DNA of 64,000 nt, taken from assembly GCA_031316115.1 (NCBI GenBank), contig JALDRC010000002.1, positions 372,001-436,000 on the forward strand. The letters are read 5' to 3'. The stretch is from Nitrososphaeraceae archaeon. GTDB lineage: Archaea > Thermoproteota > Nitrososphaeria > Nitrososphaerales > Nitrososphaeraceae. The translations under genes were made by a program, and so were the position numbers. The notes under the pieces are model-generated. The model did no database searches and was not told the origin of the DNA. It saw only the letters and a list, made by a program, of their open reading frames with translations. Every line of letters begins with the position of its first letter. The first letter of the stretch is position 1. Shown here piece by piece: positions 19,549 through 30,320 of the stretch.

Positions 19549-20601
19549 AATCAAGTCTGTCAAATTTACAAATTATTCTTTAAAAAGAGATTATTAGATC
19601 AACATAGACATTAATAGTTTCTATTATTATTAAAAATAAACTACCATTCTATAATTTTATTATTAACATATTCCAATACCCATATACAAGTCAGATAGGG
19701 TGGTAGATAGAACGACGGTGCACTTTACCCTTTCTCTACCATCTTGTTTACTCTCTATATGTATTCTTGCTAAGATTAAACCGCTAAATATCATATTTCA
19801 AATATTATAAAATCATTTTCTAAATAGACATATCAGGTTGGAGAGTAGTTGGATAGAACAGTAGCCTGCAACTCTTCTATCAACTCTCAAATAATAAACC
19901 CACAACAGATATTATCACAAAATCAGACGACCAGAATTGTTTGAAGAGGGAGTACGGACAAAAACATACTAACAGAATTCATAATTCATGTCTATTCTGT
20001 TTTATAATTATTTCAAGTTTGTACTATTATCCAAATAACTTTATAGTTTAGCGTAACATTCAATTCTATCCATTATATCTGAATCCCATTCTTGTGGTTT
20101 TCCTAGCCTTTCTATTTATATTACATCTCTTATTTATGGGTTTAATAAAATGTTCTACTTTCAAGCCTTTACTATCATTAATACTTTTACTTCTTTGAAT
20201 CTGGTAATCTCGAACTCTTGCTTTCCATGTTCTACAGGATATATTATACTACGTTCGTAGCCTTGAAGCCAACTTTTCTAATCACTATGTATTCGTCCGT
20301 TTTTGTAAAGAAGTTCTCGGTAAACTATTTAATTTCTTAATATGAAAATGCGAGAAATTTATGGTGGACACAATACCTTTTATCATCAGATTCAGAACTA
20401 TCCTAATGATTGCTAGTTAGTCAAGTAAAATAAACTCTTCTTTTCTCTAGCGTGTCTAATACTATATTATTATAGTTATTGGGTAGTTTTAAATATCATG
20501 GCTTTGAATGCCTACATTAAAGTTTATAATCAGTCGTCTATTGATGTTTGATCTTTATCCAATTCAAATCAGATTGCTCATGCTATTCTAAGTGCTGTTA
20601 T
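19549..20601. other. Gene-free region with two related stem-loops
   Basis: About 1 kb without a supported gene. Two imperfect inverted repeats 150 bp apart (19692-19745 and 19835-19890) are described separately. The part around 20060-20300 has scraps of protein-like sequence on the minus strand in several frames, suggesting a very old gene relic that I could not identify. Confidence 0.35.
19692..19890. repeat. Pair of related imperfect hairpin elements
   Basis: Copy 1 (19692-19745) has TGGTAGA at 19701 facing TCTACCA at 19735. Copy 2 (19835-19890) has a longer stem in which GAGAGTAGTTGGATAGAA pairs with TTCTATCAACTCTC with two bulges. Both contain the string GATAGAAC in the 5' arm. They might be transcribed structures or ends of a lost mobile element. 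Confidence 0.35.
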
Positions 20602-20880
20602 CTACTTCACTGATTCCAGATCTCTTTTCATATCTTGGTATCTATTAGTTATTGCTAATCTCTTATTCTCCAGTTTTTTTACTCGCTTTTTTAATTGTTT
20701 AATATTTTCCATAATTATTTCTTTGAGTTTCATATCTTCTGTTTTATCGTATGATTTTTGTGATTCATTTAATATTCGTTTTAACATATATAGGTTATAG
20801 AAATATAGTTGATACAATTTTTCATTTAACTCTATTTGTTTCTGACATGGTGATAGTTCTACTTCTTTATATCTTACCAT
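20602..20880 (-). CDS. Small coiled-coil protein
   Basis: The 92-residue product is almost entirely helical, with heptad-like Leu/Ile spacing (KEIIMENIKQLKKRVKKLEN) and many Lys/Glu, so it probably forms a coiled coil. A TATA-like AAATAAATAA lies about 26 nt upstream of its ATG. No similarity recognised. It lies between decayed IS relics but its frame is intact. Confidence 0.5.
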   Translation of the reverse strand: MVRYKEVELSPCQKQIELNEKLYQLYFYNLYMLKRILNESQKSYDKTEDMKLKEIIMENIKQLKKRVKKLENKRLAITNRYQDMKRDLESVK

Positions 20881-21035
20881 AAATAATTAGTATTAGCACA
20901 TTAGTTATTTATTTTGTCTTTCTTTTCTATATTTTACACTTCTTTATTTACAAGGGATAAAATATATTTCTCTCTAAATTTCTAGTAAATATACTACTGA
21001 TTACACCTATTTGATAAATAAGATACAGAATAAAC

Positions 21036-21759
21036 GGCTCTGTTAAGATAAAATAATATTCAATTTTTCAACTCAAAATTACGATTATTTGCTATGGTAT
21101 CAGTTGTACATAGAGATAAAGAATTGTATCCAGTTATATGATGAAATAGATTGCATTCTGTTGTCTACATGTTGATAGTAATCATCAAAATGATTCAATT
21201 CTATCCTTCAAATACTGGTTTACTCTTTCCATCAAACTTTTTCTGAATTGGTGAATGTAGATAGTGTTTCAATCCAATTACATTACATGCTTGATTATAC
21301 CAGGGCACCACCATCTGTATAGCCAGTATGTTTTCCATATCTGGATACAAGAGATCTGATAAAATTCTCTGCCACAAAACATGTTTTCTTCAGAAATATA
21401 GATTCCAAGCACTGAAGAGTTAATTGGTTCAATACAAATCCATAACCAAAAATGCTGGTTACCAATCTGAATAACTGTTTCATCTATAACAAAAGCAGTT
21501 ACTCTTTTTTCTTTGTAAATCCGGAGGAACCAAATCTTGTATCCAATTCCAAACAGAAACATAAGCAATTCCCTTTTATCATCTCTAAATATAGTCAATG
21601 CTTTGATGTATTCCGCAAACTCAAACCAAGAAAAGCTACAGATAAAGAGAATACATTAAGTAATATAGTTAGATGTTCCAGTTCTTCAAATTTGATTTGG
21701 ATTCATATGATAAATAGAATGTTCTTGCGCTATACTGTTTCGCTAGGTTGCTTTGTTTT
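21036..21759 (-). mobile_element. IS6-family element, degenerate copy
   Basis: The end at 21036 reads GGCTCTGTTAAG, identical to the end of the 25291-26005 copy. The minus strand encodes IS6-type DDE transposase pieces: FVIDETVIQIGNQHFWLW, SSVLGIYISEE, VSRYGKHTGYTDGG and KFDGKSKPVFEG. A frameshift near 21390 and a damaged start show it is not functional. GAATAAAC (21028-21035) and GAATAAAT (21760-21767) are a plausible 8-bp target duplication with one change, although the second terminus has diverged. Confidence 0.75.
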
Positions 21760-21779
21760 GAATAAATCATAGATATTAA

Positions 21780-22780
21780 AAATTATTTTACTTGATTAAA
21801 TGTGTTTCCAGCTTGATTGGATAGTAGTATTCCATATAATATGATAATAATCCGCCATCCTGAATGATTGGCCAATACTTTACCTTATTTTATGGCGAAT
21901 TATGTTTTAAATACAAGATATTAAATTTGTGCAATAATTTAAATATTTATATTTTTAATCGCCAACGATCTCAAGATGAGAAAAAAACAGCCACATAAAG
22001 CTGGTTTCTTTATATATAAAAAATAAACTATTTTTAAACATTGCTACCATAATTGGTGGAAAGTTGATCTACTTTCATTGATTTAAAGATTATCTATATT
22101 TGAAAGTTCTAATTTGAATGCAGATATTTACCTTTATGAAAATAGGAGTGTTAAATTCTATTTAATGAAAATCGGAATTGGAACCATCTACAGAAACAAT
22201 AGTTACTATCAAAAATCCTACAAAAACCAAAAATTATACAATATTTAATACCCATTATTATACAGAACAAAAACCAAAGATTCTAAAATTTTAAAATTAT
22301 ATACCTATATACTGCCTCATGGTAATGGTTCTATCTTGAAATAAAGATGAATATTTACTCAATAACAAACAGATCAGGATAACAATCTCCATATCTAACT
22401 TAATATCAATATAATGCCTTAATTATTGATCTTATTTTTCTAACTTTAGATAATAAAATTACCAACTTTTTATACATATGATTTATAAGCTGTTATTATT
22501 AGTTAGTAAATATCGTTAATATCTCTATTTGTTATCTATTATGTAATTAAAATATAGAAAAAAAGACAACACTGGAAAAATGAGATGGAGAAATAAGATC
22601 GAGAGATGGAAGAAAACGTTAGAGAAAATTAATCCAAAAATATTATTGTTATTGCTATTAGTTTATCGGTAATAACCTTTTTCTTAAAATTATCTTTCTT
22701 CTACCATTTACCATTACCGGAGAATTTGAGTATAATAAATTGATTATAAATAATATTCACTTCTTATTTTCAGATCATCT
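21780..22780. other. Intergenic region without recognisable genes
   Basis: 1 kb of AT-rich DNA between an IS relic and a minus-strand operon. No frame with a credible start and no RNA or repeat was recognised. Confidence 0.4.
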
Positions 22781-23116
22781 TTATATTGTATCGTTATTGT
22801 TAACAGATGGTACAAAATCATTCTCGTCTATTTCTATTGAACCATAAATCCCAGTTGTATTCATAGATCCATATTTATTTACAATTTCTTGTGCTGTCTT
22901 CAATCCATTTCCTTTAAGTTCACCCATAACACGTTTATCGAGTCTCTCTATCTCTACAGTATTCCAGAATAGATTTTTACCAACATCGTCATTGGGCATT
23001 AACGTCTGTATTTCTGGTTTGAATGCTATTATCTTACAGTTTGATACATCAATATCTACAACGATCTTTTTATTATTTTTATTGTTGTTATTTGCTGTTG
23101 TTTTTGATGCTATCAT
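22781..23116 (-). CDS. Unknown protein, second gene of a two-gene operon
   Basis: The product has 111 residues with an Asn/Lys-rich N-terminal tail (about 20 residues), then a globular part: KIVVDIDVSNCKIIAFKPEI, FWNTVEIERLDKRVMGELKG and GLKTAQEIVNKYGS. Its ATG overlaps the stop of the upstream gene as ATGA, so the two are translationally coupled. Not recognised; the coupling suggests that the two small proteins act together. Confidence 0.6.
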   Translation of the reverse strand: MIASKTTANNNNKNNKKIVVDIDVSNCKIIAFKPEIQTLMPNDDVGKNLFWNTVEIERLDKRVMGELKGNGLKTAQEIVNKYGSMNTTGIYGSIEIDENDFVPSVNNNDTI

Positions 23117-23370
23117 TTCTTGTTCTTATTTTCCAAGTCGTCCAAATCTTCACATAAATATTCTATAGATTTTAGAATACCCCTTATCTCTTCTGTGTCT
23201 ATTTCTTCATTGTTTGTATCTAGCTCATACTGCAATTCCTGTAGTTGGAAGTCAAAATTTCCTAAAATTTGGTCTGTTATTTCCTTAAAATTCTTTCTAA
23301 GTTCCTTCTTGTTATAACATCCTCCATGTCTTCCTTCCTTGGGTATATCTGTAGTGGCATTTGTGTTCAT
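23113..23370 (-). CDS. Small acidic coiled-coil protein, first gene of a two-gene operon
   Basis: The product has 85 residues: a short N-terminal part (GRHGGCYNKKELRKNF) and then a long amphipathic acidic helix (ILGNFDFQLQELQYEL, EEIRGILKSIEYLCEDLDD) with a Lys/Asn end. Probably a helical or coiled-coil adaptor. It precedes and overlaps the 111-residue gene by four bases. No family recognised. Confidence 0.6.
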   Translation of the reverse strand: MNTNATTDIPKEGRHGGCYNKKELRKNFKEITDQILGNFDFQLQELQYELDTNNEEIDTEEIRGILKSIEYLCEDLDDLENKNKK

Positions 23371-23415
23371 TTCTTAAGATATTACCTCCTGTTTTGTTAT
23401 TACAACAACATGTTT

Positions 23416-24267
23416 TTACCTTACAAATCCCTTTTGATCGATAAGACTTTCTTTCATCCATCCATCAAAATCTTTATCGGACATATTTTTCCTATTTTCA
23501 AGGATAGAATTTGCATCTTTTCCTACTACATATCTTATTTCTTTATTGTCATCTATAATGGCACTTAAAATAGTTTGAGCAACTTCCTTAGGTGATGAGG
23601 CAGTATCACCCATAGATGATGTAAAACCAGTGAAAATCTTTTGTGTTAAGCTGGAATAAGGTGAATCTGGTGAAAAATTTTTTGCCATTTTGACATTTTC
23701 AAAGAAACTTGATCTTACTACGCCAGGTTCTATTAAAATTACTTTAATTCCAAATTCTTGTAATTCAGGCCTTATCGAGTCTGATAATCCTTCCATAGCA
23801 AATTTACTTGCTATATAAGCAGAGTTGAGTGGAATACCAACTTTTCCTCCAACTGAACTCACATTTACTATAATACCATAATTCTGTTCTCGCATAATAG
23901 GAAGAACTCCTTTTATCGCCCTGACTACACCAAAAAAGTTAGTTTCAAATTGAGCCTTTAACTCGTCTATTGAGATTTCTTCAAGAGATCCTGCTAAATC
24001 ATAACCAGCATTGTTAATTAATACATCAATCTTCTTCTCTTCGTCTATAATATGTTTTATAGTTTGGTTTACGCTCTGCTCATAATCAACATCCAACTCC
24101 AATATTTGAATAGGAAGTTTCTCTTTGTCTTTAATTTCATTAATCATTTTTGATTTATCTAAATTTCTCATAGTTGCATAAGTTTTGAAACCATTCCTTG
24201 CCAGAGATAAAGAAGTTTCATAACCTATACCGGATGAACTACCCGTAACAATTGCGATTCTTGTCAT
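23416..24267 (-). CDS. Short-chain dehydrogenase/reductase (classical SDR)
   Basis: A Rossmann fold with the cofactor motif TGSSSGIG near the N terminus (residues 8-15 from this start), the structural motif NNAG at about 85-88, catalytic Ser in NVSSVGG, and the YIASK Tyr-Lys pair, all in the standard order. An Arg in ATMRNLD after strand two suggests NADPH preference. The length of 283 residues is normal. I prefer the ATG at 24267 to the TTG at 24279 because MTRIAIVTG is the usual SDR opening. Cytosolic oxidoreductase; substrate cannot be told. Monocistronic, followed closely by the small two-gene operon on the same strand. Confidence 0.9.
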   Translation of the reverse strand: MTRIAIVTGSSSGIGYETSLSLARNGFKTYATMRNLDKSKMINEIKDKEKLPIQILELDVDYEQSVNQTIKHIIDEEKKIDVLINNAGYDLAGSLEEISIDELKAQFETNFFGVVRAIKGVLPIMREQNYGIIVNVSSVGGKVGIPLNSAYIASKFAMEGLSDSIRPELQEFGIKVILIEPGVVRSSFFENVKMAKNFSPDSPYSSLTQKIFTGFTSSMGDTASSPKEVAQTILSAIIDDNKEIRYVVGKDANSILENRKNMSDKDFDGWMKESLIDQKGFVR

Positions 24268-24581
24268 ATATAAATACAAAACTAATAAGGGAATAATAAC
24301 TTTTCAGGAACAGGTTTGTCTGATCTGTCTATCGTAGAATTATCAGACAAAAATCATAAATTCATGATACACATAAAATCTGCATTCAATTTTCGTACAT
24401 TAATATAATTCATTTAATTTGCAAAAAATATTCAACTGGAAATTATTTACTAAAAAACAACAAATTTTAGGTGTAGATCAATTACAATAAATATTCTTAT
24501 TTTAAATATAAGAGGTTATTAGATATATTATTTCTTTCTTAATGAAACTCCAGAGAAATGATAAATATTATATTTAGATTT

Positions 24582-25058
24582 TTAGAAGTCCATTGAAATT
24601 TTGGCAACACCGCTTCTAGTCATGTCAAAAGGGGGATCAATACCAGTTCCCAATACGGTAATAAGCATATCATACGATCCTTTATTGGGTATCATAATAC
24701 TTTGAACATCACTTCCGATATGGGTATGAAGATTTTCTTTAGAATAGATAGAACTCCCATTATTGTCAAAGACCCCGATGTTGTAATTTACATGTTGAAG
24801 GTTCATTTCACTAAATGGATGTTTAAACTCAATTGAAAATGGTATTTCACTTCCAGGAGCTGCAGTAGGATCCCAATTTATTAAAATTTGAAGAGCATTA
24901 TTTTCAGTTTTGACTGAAATCGGTGGTGTTGCTGAAGTTTGAGACGAATTTTGAGAAAATGAAGGTTGTTGAGAATATGAAATAACAGATAGGAGTAAAA
25001 ATGATCCTAGCAATATAGTAATAAGATTTAACTCACTTACTTTATCTTCAATTCTCAT
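24582..25058 (-). CDS. Secreted Ig-like domain protein
   Basis: An uncleaved or cleaved N-terminal hydrophobic segment (ITILLGSFLLLSVISY) with SFSQNSS downstream is followed by one beta-sandwich domain of about 110 residues: LQILINWDPTAAPGSEIPF, NYNIGVFDNNGSSIYS, ENLHTHIG, SYDMLITVLG. This pattern (peptide beginning with an asymmetric strand and ending in VAKISMDF) recurs in exported proteins of ammonia-oxidising archaea. Probable envelope protein, function unknown. Confidence 0.7.
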   Translation of the reverse strand: MRIEDKVSELNLITILLGSFLLLSVISYSQQPSFSQNSSQTSATPPISVKTENNALQILINWDPTAAPGSEIPFSIEFKHPFSEMNLQHVNYNIGVFDNNGSSIYSKENLHTHIGSDVQSIMIPNKGSYDMLITVLGTGIDPPFDMTRSGVAKISMDF

Positions 25059-25290
25059 AGCATAATTTTTTGAATTATTTGATAAAAAGGTTTCTTTTTT
25101 AATTTAGAATATGTATTAACAATCCATGAAGATAAAGCAGTTTTTTATTTTTTGATAGATTAATATGTTTATTTTGAATAGGGAGAAATTCATATTCTGT
25201 TAAGATAAGGAATAAAGTAAAAATAATCTCAAATTATCTAATCGGTATATATCAAATTTTGAAAGATTTATTTAATCTAATCTAAAAATT

Positions 25291-26005
25291 GGCTCTGTTA
25301 ACTAAGCAGAAACAGCTATAGCTAAGAACATTCTATTTATCATATGAATCAAATCAAATTTGAAAGAACTAGAACATCTAACTATATTGTAATGTATTCT
25401 CTTTATCTATGCTTTTCTTGGTTTGGAGGTTGCGGAATACATCTAAACATTGACTATATTTGAGATGATAAAGAAGTTATGTTTCTGTTTGGAATTGGAT
25501 ACAAAGATTTGGTTCCTCCCGGATCTACAAAAGAAAAAGAGTAACTGCTTTTGTTGTAGATGAAACAGATTATTCGAATTTGATAACCAACATTTTTGGT
25601 TATGGATTTGTATTGAACCAATTAACTCTTCAGTGCTTGGAATCTATATTTCTGAAGAGAAGTATGTTTATGTAGCGAAGAATTTTATCAATTCTGTATG
25701 CAGATATGGAAAACATACTGTCATACAGATGGTGGTACTGGTATAATCAAGCATGTAATGTAATTAGTTGAAACACTATCTACATTCACCAATTCAGAAA
25801 AGTTTGATGGAAAGAGTAAACCAGTATTTGAAGGATAGAATCGAATCATTTGATGATTACTATCCATGTAGACAAGAGGAATGTAATTTATTTCATGTTA
25901 ATAACTAGATACAATTCTTTATTTCTATATACAATGATACTATAGCAAACAATAATCATTTTGAGTTAGAAAAGGAGGTGAATATTATTTTATCTTAACA
26001 GAGCC
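25291..26005 (+). mobile_element. IS6-family element with perfect 8-bp target duplication
   Basis: The 715-bp element begins GGCTCTGTTAAC and ends CTTAACAGAGCC, giving inverted repeats of about 11 bases. TAAAAATT occurs immediately before (25283-25290) and after (26006-26013), a perfect 8-bp duplication as expected for IS6. The plus strand holds degraded transposase pieces (AFVVDET, HFWLWICIEPINSS, RYGKHT and DGGTG); stops and frameshifts are frequent, so it is immobile by itself. It is a sister of the copies at 21036 and 41886. Confidence 0.85.
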
Positions 26006-26389
26006 TAAAAATTTGTTTAAATTACTGAACCTACTTGTTTTAACAAAATACTTGTTTAGTCATGTAAAAAAAATCACTAGGTAAAATCGTAGGAATTTTC
26101 TAAACTTATTATTGGAAAATAAAAAAATTGAAAAATAAAATAAAATTTTTAGAACAAATTATTGAATAAATTTTTTATCAATATTAACTGATGAAGAATT
26201 ATGTAGGTCAAACGGAGTATCCTTCGAATATTTTAATGGAAAGTAACACTGATTCCGCTTCATATACTGTCAAATAAATCTCTAAGAATAAAATTTAAAC
26301 AAATTGTTTATGATTATATTTACAAAGCTGTTTACAAATAGTTAACAATACAATATTTGTAAATGCAATATAACACAATGCGAAATTTG

Positions 26390-26731
26390 TTTCAAGATTC
26401 AATGGTGACAAACATACTATAGCAATTGGATTTCTATCCACATCACTAGCAACAACACCATCTGTTCTCTCTCAAGTTCAGTTTCAATAGTATAGACATG
26501 GATCCAGACGCGGGTTTGTCATTCGATCCCTCTCAAATCACTATCTCAGCAGAAAGCACGGTTTTTTGGACAAATGATGATGCAATAGAACACACAGTAA
26601 CTTCTGATGAAGGTTCGATTCAGGTCCAATATCGCCAGGAGACACATTTGATAATACATTTGATTCTACTGGAGAATTTGGTTATCATTGTTCCATTCAT
26701 CCATTCATGACAGGTGTAGTTATCGTCAATT
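26390..26731 (+). pseudogene. Plastocyanin-like blue-copper protein, frameshifted
   Basis: Residues GLSFDPSQITISAESTVFW, TNDDAIEHTVTSDEG and, in another frame, GPISPGDTFDNTFDSTGEF then YHCSIHPFMTGVVIVN make a complete cupredoxin. The copper ligands are His in EHTV, then Cys, His and Met in HCSIHPFM. One missing base near 26615 (TCGA for TCGGA) separates the halves. The upstream signal-peptide-like sequence (AIGFLSTSLATTPSVLS) is in a further frame with a stop, so at least two lesions exist. Such small exported copper proteins are thought to carry electrons in ammonia-oxidising archaea. Confidence 0.8.
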
Positions 26732-27384
26732 AATTCTCTATATTTTTTTCTATCCTGTAATAATTATAAGAGGTCCTCGAAGGTTTTTAAAAGCTGAAGC
26801 ATAACTTCTTAAAATAAATATTTGAGTAAAGAATAGGTAGAATTGTATACATAATAATACTTGCAATATCACTATTCCTAATGGCTGTAATCAAATACAT
26901 ATATTTTTTCTAATAAAAATTAAACTTTAGATATTTAACGGTAAAACCTATTGTCAATGCTTTTATTTCTTTCTTCATTCCTCTTTGCTCTTTATTTCTG
27001 TTCTACCATATTCTCTACATATCATAGTATTAAATTTAAGAACAAATAATTTAAACAAGAAGAATCCAGAAAACTACTCACTTTGATTTCAACTAAATAC
27101 ATTCTTTTTGGGTTTTGAATTTATAATTAAACCTTCAATGTTTTCGTCCTAAAAATGAATTCTTCTCATTGGAACTAAACTGTTTGGCATTCTTTTTAAT
27201 ATATTGATTTCAAGATCATTTATTTTATAATTTGAAAAGAAATTTGTAAAAAAGCTATCTAAATAAAAAAAGTTTGTTAAATTGAAAATTAAATCCCAAA
27301 CAGAAAAAAGGTGATATTAATATCTACAAGAATTATCTTTGATACTATTTTAAAGTTTTATCCAAAGTAATCATTTCGTATTGA
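26732..27384. other. Intergenic region without recognisable genes
   Basis: About 650 bp of AT-rich sequence between the cupredoxin relic and a minus-strand gene. Nothing coding or structured was recognised. Confidence 0.4.
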
Positions 27385-27828
27385 TTAAAAGTTTTCTTCA
27401 CTTTTAATCAAAGGAATAATTCTTTCCATTATTATTTTATCAAAATCATTCTCTTCATAGTTCATAGTAAATATCAGATAATACATTTCATTTATTGGGA
27501 TAATACATCTGCTAACATTTTCATATCTCCTAAATGCATATAACAATTTACCCATTTTTGATTCAAATTTTACTCTTAATTTATGTCTAATTATTGAATT
27601 TTTTGCAAACTCACTATTTTCCTCTTTGGTAAGAAGGAAATTCACCTCTTTTCTTACTCTTTCCTTTATAATAGTACCGTTATGATCGGTTATTCCTATC
27701 CATCTTATGGATTTGTCACAACGCAATATATTTTTGGTAAAAGTGCTAAGGAAATTATTATTATTATCATTTCTTGAAGCCATAGATAATATAGTATTTG
27801 GATACTTATATCTATTAAATTCCTTCAA
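27385..27828 (-). CDS. Roadblock/sensor-like small protein (DUF6659-like)
   Basis: The 147-residue cytosolic protein has an N-terminal helical part and then a domain beginning IRWIGITDHNGTIIKERVR, with LLTKEENSEFAKNSIIRHKL, GKLLYAFRRYENVSRCIIP and MYYLIFTMNYEENDFDKII. This strand-turn-strand plus helix pattern is that of a short sensor-like family abundant in thaumarchaeotes, which I associate with DUF6659; the family name is from memory. A role in signal sensing is only inferred. Two in-frame starts are close together (27828 and 27783); the upstream one is used here. Confidence 0.6.
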   Translation of the reverse strand: MKEFNRYKYPNTILSMASRNDNNNNFLSTFTKNILRCDKSIRWIGITDHNGTIIKERVRKEVNFLLTKEENSEFAKNSIIRHKLRVKFESKMGKLLYAFRRYENVSRCIIPINEMYYLIFTMNYEENDFDKIIMERIIPLIKSEENF

Positions 27829-28759
27829 ATATGTATATCAAAATATTCAAATTTTTTCAGAATCAAACAGATTTATCGTTTCTTATTACTTCTATGATGT
27901 CAATTAATTTCTATCAACAATATCTAGATCCAGTATCTTTTAAAAAAATATATTAATTACATTATTTTCGATTTTTAGAACAAAATAATATAATACCTAT
28001 AAATTCTGAATTTTATAATATCTGAATTTCTACTTAATATTTTTATTTGTATTACTAAACCTCTTTGCTAGTAATTTAAATATCTATATTTTTGATATAA
28101 CTATTAAACTCAACCACAGAAAACCGAAGAAAAAATAATTAGATAAATATTTTCTGGTTGAAGATACATATATCTCAAAAATATTGTAATCTATAACAAA
28201 ACATATTAAAATTTTATTTGTAGGTATATTAGATTTCCTGTTCTATTTGTGAGAAATTAAGATTTTCATTAATTGTTATTAAACATATGGAAGCGCTTGA
28301 CGTGTGCAAATAGTTCAGTGCAGATGTGTTTGATCTATATATTACCTGAAAACCCGGTTTGATATTATTATTGTAATATTACTTTCTTTTCCATTGTTTT
28401 TATTTTTGAATGATATATTTAATTCAAATGTATTGTCTTAATAAATTGAAAAATTCCTTATGTGTAAGTTTTTCAAATTGACTCATTAAACTTATTCACT
28501 TTAGGAGTAAGTAACGGCAAGCTAAATTATAATTGTCGTATATCATTTAACTTTTTTAAACATTGATGTGCAACATGAGAGTATCTATATAATAATTCGT
28601 GATTCTTACAGTTGAGTATACATTTAAGGTAGTTGATTGAATAGATAAGGTAAAATAGAAGATGAAATAAACTTATTGAATTAATGACATGCTGTTAATA
28701 AACTTAAATTTTATGCGTCAGACCTTATCCTTCAGAAAGGGCAAAATATACCTCATCTT
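27829..28759. other. Intergenic region with possible minor relic
   Basis: About 930 bp without a supported gene. A short frame at 28287 (MEALDVCK, stop, FSADVFDLYIT) looks like a remnant of the start of some gene. No RNA gene recognised. Confidence 0.35.
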
Positions 28760-30249
28760 TTAGTCAGGAGGCAGAGTAAAATCCGTTTTGCCTTCCAACA
28801 TCTTATCATATGATTTTTGTGTATAATACTGTTGGTAAAAAGAAATATGGTTATCTTTTAAATCCATTAGATATTCATGAACTCTCTGAGCACCCTCTCG
28901 TCCCTTTTGCATTGCCTTTACAATTAGAGTTTCACCACTAGTAACGTCTCCTGCAGCAAATACACCTTTAATTGAGGTTCTGTAGTCACTAGTAATTGCA
29001 ATAGAATTACGCTTGCCAGTCTTGATTCCAGCTTTCTTTTGTAGAAAAGAATTAGGTCCTCTGCCAATAGCTATAAGTACTGTAGAGCTTGGCATTTTGA
29101 ATTCTTTGTTGGGTATGATCTCCATGTGCCTTTTTCCAGACTGGTCAGGAGCACTCATAACCATACTGTCAATTATGGTCTCGATGACATGTCCTTTATT
29201 GTCGCTTTCAAAACACTTTGCCTGCCCAAGAAATCTAAACTTCACCCCCTCTTCCTTTGCTTCTTCAAGCATTATTGGGTCAACATGTAATCCATTTTCA
29301 GAATGTAAACATAATACAGTAACATTACCTTTTCCTTCTGTAAGCCTTAATGCAGTTCTAGCGCAATCAAGTGAGGTATCTCCGCCTCCTATTACAATAA
29401 TATCATTCCCTAGGTTATATTTTGGATTAATCAAGTAAGATTCTAATCCTTCTGAAAAAACAGTTTCAAGAAATTCGTATCCGCTCAATACTCCTTCAAG
29501 ATTAATACCTGGAATTGTCAGATTCGCTGTGTCCTTTGAACCAGTGGTAATTAGTACAGCATCGTTTTCCTCTAAAAGTTGATATAATGTTATATCTTTT
29601 CCTATTTTGGTCTGAGTGATTATTTTGACCCCCATATCTTTAATTTTTTCAATTTCATCAATTAGGTTTTGTCTTTGAATGAATCGTATCGGAACTCCGC
29701 TTTCAGGCAGTTCCGGGCATTGTTCTTTGTTCTTTCATATATTGTTACCTGGTGACCGTATCTTCTGAGAAGAGCAGAACCTGCAAGACCTGCTGGTCCA
29801 GCACCTATAACGGCTATTTTTTTACCCGTTTCTTGTTCGATGGAAACAGGTTTTTGTCGATTTTTCCTTTCCCAATCTGCTATATATCTTTGAATAAGAC
29901 CGATCCCGATTGGCTGTCCTGACCACTTTAGAACGCAAGCATCTTCGCATAATCCTTGTAATTGAGGACAGCATCTTGCTGTTACACCCAGCAACGAGTT
30001 TGTTTCTCTGATCCTTTCATAAGCTGTTTTAAAATCTCTCCTGGCTGCAGCTTCATTCATCCCTCGAACATCCAAAAGGACTGGACAAGCATCTATACAA
30101 ACAGGAGTACCACATAAAAGACAACGTTCAGCTTCTTGCATAACCTCTTCCTCAGAATAAGATTGTTGAACTTCTGAAAAATTGGTCTTTCGGATTTCTG
30201 GGTCTGCTTTACGAAAAGGAAAGCCGCCAATACGGTTGGGATCAACCAT
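28760..30249 (-). pseudogene. gltD: GltD-like NAD(P)-dependent flavoprotein (glutamate synthase small subunit homologue), one-base frameshift
   Basis: The N-terminal piece (29662-30249) has the two Cys clusters of GltD-type proteins (C43, C46, C51, C55 in CLLCGTPVCIDACP; C93, C94, C101, C105), which bind [4Fe-4S] centres, and the FAD motif GAGPAG at 149-154. The C-terminal piece (28760-29635) has the second dinucleotide motif IVIGGGDTSLDCAR and the FAD-closing segment GVFAAGDVTSG. Near 29725 the frame slips: KEQCPELPESGVPIRF is encoded in the next frame and joins to MGVKIITQ. One added A restores a protein of about 495 residues. This is either a recent pseudogene or a sequence error. Such proteins pass NAD(P)H electrons to partner subunits; no large subunit is adjacent. 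Confidence 0.85.
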
Positions 30250-30320
30250 TCAAGATGAATGTCATCCGTTTAATTTAAAGTTACGTCATACTAAAAAATT
30301 GTAAGATCTATCTTATGTAC

